DNA of 13,225 nucleotides, from assembly GCA_002402545.1 (NCBI GenBank), contig DHGA01000062.1:16385-29609 (forward strand). The letters run 5' to 3'. The position numbers and the translations under genes are program-made. The notes below the pieces were generated by a model. The model was not told the origin of the DNA. It saw nothing but the letters and a program-made list of their open reading frames with translations, and searched no databases. Below are positions 6,964-13,225 of the stretch, piece after piece. The stretch's first letter is position 1. Each line of letters begins with the position of its first letter. The DNA is from Syntrophaceae bacterium UBA4810. GTDB taxonomy: Bacteria; Desulfobacterota; Syntrophia; Syntrophales; Smithellaceae.

Positions 6964-6991
6964 ATATTAGCAAATAATGATAAAAAGTCAA
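6964..6991 (-). promoter_or_regulatory. metK promoter
   Basis: On the minus strand, -35 TTGACT (6986-6991) and -10 TAATAT (6964-6969) are 16 bp apart, each with one mismatch to the sigma70 consensus. The expected start, near G6956, coincides with the first base of the candidate aptamer. Confidence 0.78.
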
Positions 6992-7157
6992 GATGCTATA
7001 TGCGGGACTTATTTATTGCCGATTATCATTAAATATTACATGTGTTTGCAGTAATAGCCAATATTTTTGATTACAAGAGGAATATGTGCCTGCTTATTTC
7101 ATATCTGGTACTTATTGCCACAGCAGGGGAGCGTTTTTTGCAGTTATGTTTTTCATC
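6992..7157. other. Intergenic stretch between metK control region and the kinase gene
   Basis: AT-rich DNA with no convincing gene, RNA or hairpin terminator. A short plus-strand frame from 7067 overlaps the kinase 3' end and has the composition of a chance reading. No clear terminator for the kinase gene was found here. Confidence 0.4.
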
Positions 7158-8129
7158 CTAGCTCCATGCTTTTTCTAAATTGTCCTTGTTTTCTGTTAGG
7201 AGGCGCATGTAGTCGAGCTCCAGCCGGATCATTTCCTTATCTTTTTGCCGCAGCCATTCGGCAAGCCAGGCAAAACACAGCGCGACAATAAATTCCACCA
7301 GATATTGCCAGCTTGCTTTTGAGATTATTTTCGCTTCTTTCATCCCGGCAATAAAACTTTTTACCAGATCGCCGGTCAGAGCTTGCGGGTCTTCCACGCC
7401 TATACAGCCGATTAAAAGAGCCGCGTCATAAAGTTCACTTTTATAACCGCAAAATTCCCAGTCGATCACGCATTTGATGCCATTGTCCGACCAGATGATG
7501 TTGAGCGGATGATAATCACCGTGGCAAAAAGCCATGGGCAGTCTATTATAAGCAGGCAGGAATTCTTTTTCCAGAAAACCGGCAACGCTGTTGATTTCGG
7601 CGCTGATATTCTTGTTATAGAGATTAATTTCGCGGATTAATTTGTAGATATAATTTTTTAGCGAAAAAACATCATCCGCATTGACCGAAAGCAGATTTTT
7701 CGCTTTACCGCGCAGTTCGATGAGAAAATCGGCCAGCGCCTTGCCGCGCCATTGTTCGTACATATAGGTTTCTCGATTAAGCGCGATTCCCTCCGCGAAA
7801 GGAGCAATCTGCCAAAAATTATTTTGGTATTTGATAATAAATTCATCTTGTTCATTAGCCAGGTAGGGCTGAATACGGGAGAGATTATTTCGGGATAAAA
7901 TATCAAGTGTCGCGGCAATAGTTTTTTTCCGTTCAAGAAAATTTTCGGGAATTTGTTCCAGTAAAAAATATCTGCCGATTTCGTCTTCTAAAACAACGCG
8001 GAAAAGCGATCGCTCCGGGCTTCCTTGAATGGGAATATCTTCGTGAATATTTTTTAGTTTAAGTTGCCAGCGCCGCGCCACTGTTTTTAAGTTTTTTTTA
8101 GTTAGATTGTCTAAAGATGATGCGTTCAT
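7158..8129 (-). CDS. Aminoglycoside/choline phosphotransferase-fold kinase
   Basis: This 323-residue protein belongs to the APH/choline kinase/CotS-like superfamily, which phosphorylates small alcohols, sugars or antibiotics with ATP. The N lobe (about 1-110) includes SLFRVVLEDEIGRYFLLEQI at 41-60, with the strand-type lysine position not obvious. The C lobe has the Brenner-type catalytic loop CHGDYHPLNI at 202-211 (Asp205 the likely catalytic base) and the metal-binding VIDWEF at 221-226 (Asp223). A C-terminal helical bundle rich in W and L ends the protein. Substrate is unknown. No resistance role can be inferred. I start at the ATG at 8129; the frame stays open to an ATG at 8219, but those 30 extra residues look like translated repeat DNA (GTCATTGCG...GAAGCAATC), and neither start has a clear ribosome binding site. 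It lies downstream of the 294-residue-type gene on the same strand and may share its transcript. Confidence 0.82.
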   Translation of the reverse strand: MNASSLDNLTKKNLKTVARRWQLKLKNIHEDIPIQGSPERSLFRVVLEDEIGRYFLLEQIPENFLERKKTIAATLDILSRNNLSRIQPYLANEQDEFIIKYQNNFWQIAPFAEGIALNRETYMYEQWRGKALADFLIELRGKAKNLLSVNADDVFSLKNYIYKLIREINLYNKNISAEINSVAGFLEKEFLPAYNRLPMAFCHGDYHPLNIIWSDNGIKCVIDWEFCGYKSELYDAALLIGCIGVEDPQALTGDLVKSFIAGMKEAKIISKASWQYLVEFIVALCFAWLAEWLRQKDKEMIRLELDYMRLLTENKDNLEKAWS

Positions 8130-8140
8130 TTTATAGTATG

Positions 8141-8207
8141 TTATTTTGTCATTGCGTCCGGAATTCGCCTGGTAAAAGCCGCTATTTTTCCTGGTGAAGC
8201 AATCTTT
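8141..8207. repeat. Possible degenerate dispersed repeat (GTCATTGCG ... GAAGCAATC)
   Basis: The plus strand reads GTCATTGCG near 8141 and GTGAAGCAATC near 8194, which resemble the ends of the GTCATTGCGA...CGAAGCAATC family of intergenic repeats common in many proteobacteria. The middle does not match well. If correct, it argues for the downstream start of the kinase gene. The identification is by memory and weak. Confidence 0.3.
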
Positions 8208-8225
8208 TGTGCCTGTCATTTTCCC

Positions 8226-8252
8226 GCAGGACTCAGGAGAGCCTGCTTTTTT
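8226..8252 (+). terminator. Intrinsic terminator facing the plus strand, between two minus-strand genes
   Basis: GCAGG (8226-8230) pairs with CCTGC (8242-8246), with CTC (8232-8234) and GAG (8239-8241) continuing the stem around an AGGA loop and a bulged A. Six T follow (8247-8252). The T-run overlaps the stop codon of the minus-strand gene. Read on the minus strand the hairpin has no T-run, so it may not stop that operon. Confidence 0.6.
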
Positions 8253-9120
8253 AAAGTTTAGACTTCCTCAACTGCAGTTCTTTCCAGCGGTTCAGCGGAT
8301 TCATCAGCGGCGGCATCACACTTGGCGCCGCTTCGTCCACCATAAGCTGTGGCAAAGTCCGCCACGCAGCCCTTATCCGCTTATCATTTTCCTGCATAAG
8401 AAAATAATAAGAAATGTTCACAAAGATGTCACGAGGGAACATGCCGGTGATTTCTTCAAAACCATATTTTTTAAATCCGCTGCGGATGACGGTAGAGCAG
8501 CTGTTGGTCAATATATTAAAGTCTCTGTACTTTTGCGGGTCTTTCGGATCGGGCGGCGTGTTTTTTATTTTCTCAAGCTGTTCATGAAATATCTGCGAGA
8601 GCCTTTTTATATCCAGGCCAATGATTTTCAAAACATGAATTGTTCGCATGAAAAGTCGCCCGAATTTATCGTAATAGGGCTTTTGGGGGTCATCAACATT
8701 GTATCTGCCCAAAACAGGGTGCGGCGAGAATTCGCCCAGCGCCGGGCGAAAAAAATAATCTTCGTGTTTCATGATTTCGTTTTCGTTGAGCAGATGCGAA
8801 AAGTTGAATATTTCACCGTTAACATTTATGGCTAAATGCCCCAGAAAAGACGTGCGATATTTGGCCAGCCGCTCGTTAAAGTAGAGTTCCACAAAAGGAT
8901 CTTCCGGCGCGGGCATCTCCGGCCACATGATAATGATTTTCCGGCCTGTTTCATAATCGCGCTGGGGCAACAGGCGGGCGCGGACTTTGCGACCGCTGAA
9001 GTGCTTCAGATATCCGCTCCAGATTTTTTCGCCCTCAAGTAATCTTTCACCGTTATCAGCCAGGAGGCAAACTTTTCCTTTTTTCGCGGTTAGTATTCCT
9101 GTGTATATGTTTTCTTTCAT
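8251..9120 (-). CDS. Unrecognised protein, possible permuted papain-like (NlpC/P60-type) enzyme
   Basis: This 289-residue protein has no signal peptide and no membrane helix, so it is probably cytoplasmic. Residues 1-65 look like a small beta-barrel (YTGILTAKKGKVCLLAD...). From about 90 there is SFLGHLAINVNGEIFNFSHLL (91-111), with a histidine in GHLAI, and later NILTNSCSTVIRSGF (202-216), with a cysteine in NSCST. A His strand that comes before an N-x-C-(S/T)-T helix is the order seen in circularly permuted papain-like families such as the DUF4105/Lnb N-terminal domain and YiiX-like proteins. If correct, His95 and Cys208 would be catalytic. I do not recognise an exact family, so the function is open. 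The start is uncertain: I used the ATG at 9120, but a TTG at 9135 is also in frame, and neither has a clear ribosome binding site. A perfect -35 TTGACA lies at 9209-9214, without a good -10. Confidence 0.72.
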   Translation of the reverse strand: MKENIYTGILTAKKGKVCLLADNGERLLEGEKIWSGYLKHFSGRKVRARLLPQRDYETGRKIIIMWPEMPAPEDPFVELYFNERLAKYRTSFLGHLAINVNGEIFNFSHLLNENEIMKHEDYFFRPALGEFSPHPVLGRYNVDDPQKPYYDKFGRLFMRTIHVLKIIGLDIKRLSQIFHEQLEKIKNTPPDPKDPQKYRDFNILTNSCSTVIRSGFKKYGFEEITGMFPRDIFVNISYYFLMQENDKRIRAAWRTLPQLMVDEAAPSVMPPLMNPLNRWKELQLRKSKL

Positions 9121-9286
9121 AAAAACGATTTTCAAATTTTAATGTTTTATTAGCGCTTTTTATTTGAAATAACGCATCACATAACATAAAGAATTTTTAA
9201 GCGTTGATTGTCAAGAATAAAGATGAAATCCTGATTTGGGAAAAATCGGGTGTTCAAAGTTATAAGGCGCAAGCGGTGATACGATA

Positions 9287-9697
9287 TTAGCCGCGCCGGA
9301 TTTTGGCTACATTGGCATCGATTCTCTGGTAGAAGAAATGGGCGAACTGTTTATCGCCGAGCAGTTCAATTTTTATGATAACTTTGGTTACCTTTCTTTC
9401 AAATGGCAGAATTTCAATCTGCAAAGGTTCTTTGCATTTTACTTCCAGTGCATGCCCTTTTTTTACGGGAGGTTTTTTGCGGACTACTTTTAAATTCAGC
9501 TGTTGAGAAGATAACATTACCGCTCGGTGTATGGTATTTATGTCCGCGGCGTAATATTTAATAGACTGGTGTTCTTTCCAGCCGACATAACCGTCATAGA
9601 TTGTGCCCATAACCGGAACAATAGGCACTAGTCCGGCGCAACCAAAAATAATATTAAAGGCGAAAAACAAGCAAATTCCCCAGATTATTTTTTTCAA
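9287..9697 (-). CDS. DUF3568-like lipoprotein
   Basis: This 136-residue lipoprotein has a signal peptide (residues 1-19) and a lipobox IIFGC with the lipidated Cys at 20. The mature part has the DUF3568-type pattern: a short glycine-containing linker, then YYAADINTIHRAVMLSSQQL at 48-67 (the helix that ends in the family's 'A.L' positions), two strands (LEVKCKEPLQIEIL and KVTKVIIKIELLGD) and a final helix that contains FYQRIDANV. It is expected to be an outer-membrane-anchored periplasmic domain of unknown role. The start codon is TTG, supported by AGGAG eight bases upstream, and no ATG fits as well. No operon partner is close. Confidence 0.78.
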   Translation of the reverse strand: MKKIIWGICLFFAFNIIFGCAGLVPIVPVMGTIYDGYVGWKEHQSIKYYAADINTIHRAVMLSSQQLNLKVVRKKPPVKKGHALEVKCKEPLQIEILPFERKVTKVIIKIELLGDKQFAHFFYQRIDANVAKIRRG

Positions 9698-10094
9698 TTA
9701 TATTCTCCTTTATTTTGCGGATCATTTTGTTTAGCTGCCGGCTAGTCTGGAGCAAACAGATGGCGAGATGTAAATGGTGTAGGCGTCATCATAATTAAGC
9801 TTGTCGGCAGCCACATTAATACCTGTTAAAAACAATGCAATGTTTGCTCCATTATAGAATATCCTTAGTAATAAAAAATTTGAGTGGTGGCTAAAAATGA
9901 TCCAGCCGATTTTCGGTTGGTAAAATACACAAATAAAATCTGTCACATGACCTAGGTACAGTGCTGGAAACTGACTCGTGTAAGTTCTTAATTTGAAAGT
10001 TGTAAATTTTTCGTGGCTACAGGTGAACTTGCCGGACTGCTGGTTTTTTAGGGGATATTTACTGATCGCAGGTGATTTTCACTAATGTAATCTC
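9698..10094. other. Long intergenic stretch, nothing firmly identified
   Basis: No gene with a start and ribosome binding site was found. On the minus strand, 9731-9946 is open from a GTG, and its C-terminal part (GINVAADKLNYDDAYTIYIS) reads like protein while its first half does not, so it may be a decayed gene end. Positions 9901-9919 hold a short palindromic CCGATTTTCGG. No clear promoter for the downstream lipoprotein was seen. Confidence 0.35.
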
Positions 10095-10595
10095 TCAAAT
10101 TCCGCCGCCATGGCTGCCCGCGCCGATGCCAAAACCCGCTCCGGTATTGCCTTTTACGGAAGGTTCGGGAATAACAATCTGCACTTTATACCTGCATGCT
10201 TCGTCTTTAATGTTTTCCCAGATGTTGATTCTATAATCGAGCGCGATAGCGACAAAACCAAAAATTTCCTCACCGGGTTTTATGGAGTATTTACTTAACT
10301 GCGTGTAGGTTTGCTTTTCTATCGGATCTAACTCGTCAAGACTTTTTATAGTTATCTCACGCGGGAAATCCGTGCAGACCTTGGCGTCTTTTTTTATAAA
10401 GACAACTCCTGCTAGAGTTTTATCCGGAACACCTTCCGGATTATACAGCTTTATGATGCGTTCGAAATGCATTTCGGGAATTTCCTTCACCTCATGTTTT
10501 TTTATTACAGTGCCCATGCTTGCGCAGCCGGACAGAAAAAGAGAAACCAGTCCGGCTGCCGCAAGGGTAATTGATGTTTTAATTATTTTATTCAT
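10095..10595 (-). CDS. Small lipoprotein cotranscribed with an M48 protease
   Basis: This 166-residue lipoprotein has a signal peptide (about 1-23) and lipobox LSGC with the lipidated Cys at 24. The mature protein has beta-rich segments such as LAGVVFIKKDAKVC and EIFGFVAIALDYRINIWENI, then a glycine-rich tail (GNTGAGFGIGAGSHGGGI), which probably is flexible. I recognise no family. It starts 30 bp after the M48 protease gene on the same strand, with GGGGTG before the ATG, so the two are probably one operon. A helper, substrate or cofactor role for the protease is possible but is inference only. Confidence 0.8.
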   Translation of the reverse strand: MNKIIKTSITLAAAGLVSLFLSGCASMGTVIKKHEVKEIPEMHFERIIKLYNPEGVPDKTLAGVVFIKKDAKVCTDFPREITIKSLDELDPIEKQTYTQLSKYSIKPGEEIFGFVAIALDYRINIWENIKDEACRYKVQIVIPEPSVKGNTGAGFGIGAGSHGGGI

Positions 10596-10624
10596 GTCAC
10601 CCCGTTATAGACAGGAAACATAGT

Positions 10625-11569
10625 TTACTGTTTTTTTGCCAAGCTCGCGGCGAGCTGTCTGTTTCTGTTAAACTCCACGGTATTGACAATGCCTTTTTTA
10701 GCTTGGCTTTGCGCGGCCAAATCTGTCATCTGCTGGACTCTCTCCTGGCTGGGCGGATGCGTGCTGAAAGCGTCGGCAAGACTCTTGGTGATGGAGGAGT
10801 TGGCAGAACCGCCTTGTTTTTCCACCGCCAGAAGTTTTTCATAAAATTTACCAACCTCATTTTTATCATATCCGGCATTTACCGCGAGGCGAAAACCGAT
10901 GCGGTCTGCTTCCATCTCATCTTCGCGCGAATTGACCAGAAATTTATATTTTTGGGCAAGCAAGCCGCCGCCCGCGCCGACAACTCCTCCCACTAAAGCT
11001 GCCTGCGCCAGGCAGGCAGTGTCGCCTTTATCGCAAAGCAAAGCTCCCAGCCCCAGTCCTATCGCGCCGCCCAGTATCGCGCCGCCGCCCGCGTAGAGCC
11101 ATGTTTTCTTATTTTCCTGTTCCATGATATACATTCTCTCGGCGGCATGGCGTGCCACAACATGGCCGATTTCATGCGCGACAACTCCGGCCAGCTCTGC
11201 CTCTGTGGTGGCCATGGCAATTAGCGGCATCGTGATAAAAACTTTTCCAGCCGGCATCGCAAAGGCGTTTACCTGCGCCACGTCAACAACCGAAAACTCA
11301 TAATTATAGGGATTGCCCTCCAGTTTATTTGCGCGGACGATTTTCATCCCGAGATAGGAAATGTATTTTTGCAATTCCTGATTGTTTGCCGGGGGGTAAT
11401 CTTTCAACATTTGCGGCATGGCTTCTTTGGTCAGGCGTTCTTCATCCTGAACCGTTAGATGCGTTACCTGGCCGACATTTGATCCTTCGCGATAACGCGA
11501 ACTCTGCGTCGGGGCACACGCCGCCACAACAAACAAAAAAAGTATTAATGATATAGTTATTTTTTTCAT
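10625..11569 (-). CDS. M48-family zinc metalloprotease lipoprotein (LoiP/YggG-like)
   Basis: This 314-residue periplasmic, membrane-anchored zinc protease has a signal peptide and lipobox VVAAC with Cys at 18. The zinc-binding HEIGH motif lies at 132-136 inside AHEIGHVVARHAAERM. The third ligand is the Glu in EDEMEADRIG (about 216-225). The family's THPPSQERV appears at 270-278. Between the HEIGH helix and the EMEAD motif sits a long glycine/alanine-rich hydrophobic insert (157-205) that may dip into the membrane. Such enzymes help outer-membrane protein quality control. I start at the ATG at 11569, which is followed by a normal signal peptide and preceded by GGAG and a good promoter. The frame's longer upstream extension has no such support. 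It leads an operon with the downstream lipoprotein gene. Confidence 0.95.
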   Translation of the reverse strand: MKKITISLILFLFVVAACAPTQSSRYREGSNVGQVTHLTVQDEERLTKEAMPQMLKDYPPANNQELQKYISYLGMKIVRANKLEGNPYNYEFSVVDVAQVNAFAMPAGKVFITMPLIAMATTEAELAGVVAHEIGHVVARHAAERMYIMEQENKKTWLYAGGGAILGGAIGLGLGALLCDKGDTACLAQAALVGGVVGAGGGLLAQKYKFLVNSREDEMEADRIGFRLAVNAGYDKNEVGKFYEKLLAVEKQGGSANSSITKSLADAFSTHPPSQERVQQMTDLAAQSQAKKGIVNTVEFNRNRQLAASLAKKQ

Positions 11570-11601
11570 GGTTTTTGCTCCATTATTGTAGTTCGTTCTG
11601 A

Positions 11602-11630
11602 ATATTAACGCTTTCGGTCTTTTTTTACAA
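11602..11630 (-). promoter_or_regulatory. Promoter of the M48 protease operon
   Basis: On the minus strand, -35 TTGTAA (11625-11630) and -10 TAATAT (11602-11607) lie 17 bp apart, with a predicted start near 11595. The short leader contains the GGAG site. Confidence 0.62.
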
Positions 11631-11644
11631 CTTTTATCCATATC

Positions 11645-11673
11645 TTGCCTCAAAGCCGCTAATGTTATATAAA
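11645..11673 (+). promoter_or_regulatory. Promoter of the FrhB-like gene
   Basis: On the plus strand, -35 TTGCCT (11645-11650) and -10 TATAAA (11668-11673) lie 17 bp apart, with a predicted start near 11680. It is divergent from the M48 promoter, and the two -35 boxes are 14 bp apart, so one regulator could affect both. Confidence 0.6.
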
Positions 11674-11701
11674 AACAAATCATTATCCTATCGGAGTATT
11701 A

Positions 11702-12838
11702 ATGGCAAAACGGCTAAGCAGCCAGAAATTGTTGAAAAATAATGTGCTGGATACGCAACTGTGCACAGGCTGTGGCGCCTGCGTGGGTCTTTGCCCCTAT
11801 CAGGCAATATATAATGACCGCACTGTTCAATTGCATTACTGCGATTTGACCGAGGGTAAATGCCACGTCTATTGTCCACGCACGCCCACCGATTTTGAAA
11901 GTTTAAGGCAGCTTTTATTTGACGCGAAGGATCTGACGCCGGAAATCGGCGCGGTGAAGGCTTATTATCTGACCCGCGCGGTGGATCCCGAAATTCGCGA
12001 GGCGGGCCAGCACGGCGGCTCAGTTACCGCGCTCATGGAACTGGCGCTGGCCGAAGGTTTGATCCATGCCGCGCTTGTGTCATCGGGAAACGATCAATAT
12101 CTGCGCTACGGAACATTGGCCGCGGATAAAAACACGATACGTAAAAGCGCGGGAGTTAAATTCATTGTTTCTCCAATGGCGGCGGCGTTCAATCAGTTTG
12201 TCCGCGAGTATCAGGGACGCGCCGGTGTCGTAGCCACGCCCTGCCAGGCGTTGGCATTGGCCAAGATGAAATTAAACAGAGATAAAGATGAAACGGGAAA
12301 AATTAAACAACTGCAATTGGTAATCGGTTTATATTGCGGCTGGGCGTTATCTGTGGAAAAATTCTCCGCATTGCTGGCACAAAAGAGCATAAGAATAGAT
12401 GATATAAAACGTATGGATATTCCCGCGGGAAAAAATATTCTGGAGCTCTACACCGCGCAAGGCGTCAAAGAAATTCCTTTGGAAGAAGCGCAGGCGTGCG
12501 TTCGTGAAGCGTGTAATTATTGCATAGACAGCACGGCGGAATATGCTGATATTTCTGTGGGCGCGGCGCGCTTTGGCGGCACGGTAGACGAGCAGCGCGG
12601 CTGGAATCAGTTGATTGTGCGGAGTCAGCGGGGTAAGGATTTGATCGACCTGGCCGTGAAACGAGGCGTTTTGGAAATAAAGGAAGCTCCCGCGGAAAGT
12701 TTGCGGCAGCTTAAAGTTGCGGCAATGGAAAAAAAGAAAAGCGCGCTCAAAAATATCGCGCGCAAAAGCGGTTCGGCAAAGAAACTTTTGTATCTGGACA
12801 ATCGCGACGTTTTGGTGCGGAGGATTTTGGGAGTTTAA
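11702..12838 (+). CDS. Coenzyme F420 hydrogenase/dehydrogenase beta-subunit-like Fe-S flavoprotein (FrhB family)
   Basis: This 378-residue soluble electron-transfer protein has an N-terminal 4Fe-4S motif CTGCGACVGLCP (Cys21, 24, 27, 31), then a second cysteine set with Cys47, Cys54 and Cys58 (CDLTEGKCHVYCPR). The FrhB-type core follows with ATPCQ at 178-182, GLYCGW at 209-214 and a C-terminal cysteine group (266, 271, 274) before the ADISVG motif at 282-287. In the family this fold binds FAD and a partner's substrate, such as F420 or a ferredoxin-like donor. F420 use should not be assumed outside archaea and some bacteria. No hydrogenase or formate dehydrogenase subunit is nearby, so it may pair with distant genes. 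CGGAG is about eight bases before the ATG. A basic C-terminal tail rich in Lys follows the fold. Confidence 0.9.
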   Translation: MAKRLSSQKLLKNNVLDTQLCTGCGACVGLCPYQAIYNDRTVQLHYCDLTEGKCHVYCPRTPTDFESLRQLLFDAKDLTPEIGAVKAYYLTRAVDPEIREAGQHGGSVTALMELALAEGLIHAALVSSGNDQYLRYGTLAADKNTIRKSAGVKFIVSPMAAAFNQFVREYQGRAGVVATPCQALALAKMKLNRDKDETGKIKQLQLVIGLYCGWALSVEKFSALLAQKSIRIDDIKRMDIPAGKNILELYTAQGVKEIPLEEAQACVREACNYCIDSTAEYADISVGAARFGGTVDEQRGWNQLIVRSQRGKDLIDLAVKRGVLEIKEAPAESLRQLKVAAMEKKKSALKNIARKSGSAKKLLYLDNRDVLVRRILGV

Positions 12839-12907
12839 GAAGTTATGGAAGAGTAAATAGCAATTTTGGTTACTGTTGCATAGAGTAGATGTTTCAAAAT
12901 TATTTAT

Positions 12908-12987
12908 TCGTCATTCCGTGCAAGCGAAGCGCGACGAAGAGCCTGCCCCGTGCTTGATACGGGGTACTTGATACGGGGGAATCCAGT
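12908..12987. repeat. Dispersed palindromic repeat (GTCATTCC ... GAATCCAG) with internal duplication
   Basis: The element begins CGTCATTCCGTGCAAGCG and ends GGGAATCCAG, ends typical of a common family of small intergenic repeats in proteobacteria. Inside, CCCCGT (12946-12951) can pair with ACGGGG in either of two positions (12959-12964 or 12973-12978), because a 14-bp unit T(G/A)CTTGATACGGGG is tandemly duplicated (12951-12964, 12965-12978; one mismatch). Confidence 0.65.
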
Positions 12988-13038
12988 CACAATTAGGGGG
13001 ATGGATTCATATCTTCTTCATTGTTAAAGCGAATAAGA

Positions 13039-13225
13039 ATGGAACCCAAAATCTACTTCGCCAAAAGGAAAGATGGCGTGAGTTTAGCGTATTCAATATT
13101 CGGAGAAGGACTGCCTATTGTCTATCCGGCTCCTTGGGTGAGCAATATTGCTTTTTTTCTTGAAGATCAAACTTTCAAAGCTTTTTGGGAACAAATTGCT
13201 CAATACTTTACGGTCATCTTTTATG
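13039..13225 (+). CDS. Alpha/beta-hydrolase N-terminus (cut by window edge)
   Basis: This frame is open to the end of the window and encodes 62 residues starting MEPKIYFAKRKDGVSLAYSIFGEG. The pattern of dG-x-x-LAY-x-x-x-G-x-G followed by a strand ending near 'YPAPW' and then a helix is typical of alpha/beta hydrolases, including those fused to adenylate cyclase or transcriptional regulator domains. The nucleophile elbow is beyond the window, so function cannot be judged. No strong ribosome binding site precedes the ATG, and the start may differ. Confidence 0.72.
   Translation, partial: MEPKIYFAKRKDGVSLAYSIFGEGLPIVYPAPWVSNIAFFLEDQTFKAFWEQIAQYFTVIFY

Noticed and set aside
8130..8219. N-terminal extension of the kinase to an ATG at 8219
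   Set aside because: The extra residues look like translated repeat DNA, and no ribosome binding site supports this start.
9186..9214. Promoter with perfect -35 TTGACA upstream of the 9120 gene
   Set aside because: At proper spacing the -10 would be CTTTAT, which is too poor to annotate.
9731..9946. 71-residue minus-strand frame starting at GTG
   Set aside because: Only its C-terminal half looks protein-like, and it has no start signal, so I treat it as a possible remnant and not as a gene.
11570..11683. Upstream extension of the M48 protease frame
   Set aside because: It would bury the signal peptide, and it contains the promoter and ribosome binding site used by the ATG at 11569.
12951..12978. 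Possible CRISPR-like array from two 14-bp repeats
   Set aside because: The two copies are adjacent without spacers and lie inside a known type of palindromic intergenic repeat; no cas genes are present.

Overview
The window carries about a dozen complete protein genes, one gene cut by the right edge, one strongly supported cis-regulatory RNA leader, several promoters and terminators, and some decayed or repetitive intergenic DNA. The mix of genes suggests an anaerobic Gram-negative bacterium, most likely of the deltaproteobacterial/Desulfobacterota lineage (a Syntrophales-like organism would fit). The pointers are a nitronate monooxygenase-like flavoprotein next to an acyl-CoA carboxyltransferase, a DUF3568-type lipoprotein, a solitary secreted Cache protein, a surface-adhesin-E-type protein, an FrhB-like iron-sulfur flavoprotein, and dispersed GTCATTCC...GAATCCAG repeats. 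This placement is an inference from gene families and is not proven by the sequence.

Layout. Positions 1-2556 (+) hold a two-gene operon of a FabK/nitronate monooxygenase-like FMN protein and a 542-residue carboxyltransferase, followed by a hairpin. Positions 2806-3431 (-) hold a coupled pair of small genes, the second with a BON-like segment. Positions 3432-4378 are gene-poor, with one small two-helix membrane protein (+), an inverted repeat and a likely pseudogene remnant. Positions 4379-5449 (-) are a two-gene unit for exported proteins (Cache domain, then adhesin-E-like) with its own promoter. Positions 5561-6991 (-) are metK with a complete control region: a near-consensus sigma70 promoter, a leader beginning with a SAM-II-like aptamer candidate, an intrinsic terminator ahead of the gene, and a strong terminator behind it.

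Positions 7158-9120 (-) hold a kinase of the aminoglycoside/choline phosphotransferase fold and, upstream of it, an unrecognised protein that may be a permuted papain-like enzyme. Positions 9287-9697 (-) encode a DUF3568-like lipoprotein that starts at TTG. Positions 10095-11569 (-) are an operon of an M48 metalloprotease lipoprotein and a small glycine-tailed lipoprotein. It diverges from the FrhB-like gene at 11702-12838 (+), and both directions have good promoters in the 130-bp gap. A dispersed palindromic repeat follows, and then the start of an alpha/beta-hydrolase gene runs off the right edge.

Functionally, the clearest logic is at metK: SAM synthase controlled by what looks like a SAM-sensing transcription attenuator. 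Envelope functions (lipoproteins, M48 quality-control protease, secreted sensors) dominate the rest. I did not find a defence island, CRISPR array, prophage or intact transposon. The most interesting element is the metK leader, followed by the flavoprotein that has lost its usual active-site histidine and the possible permuted papain-like protein.
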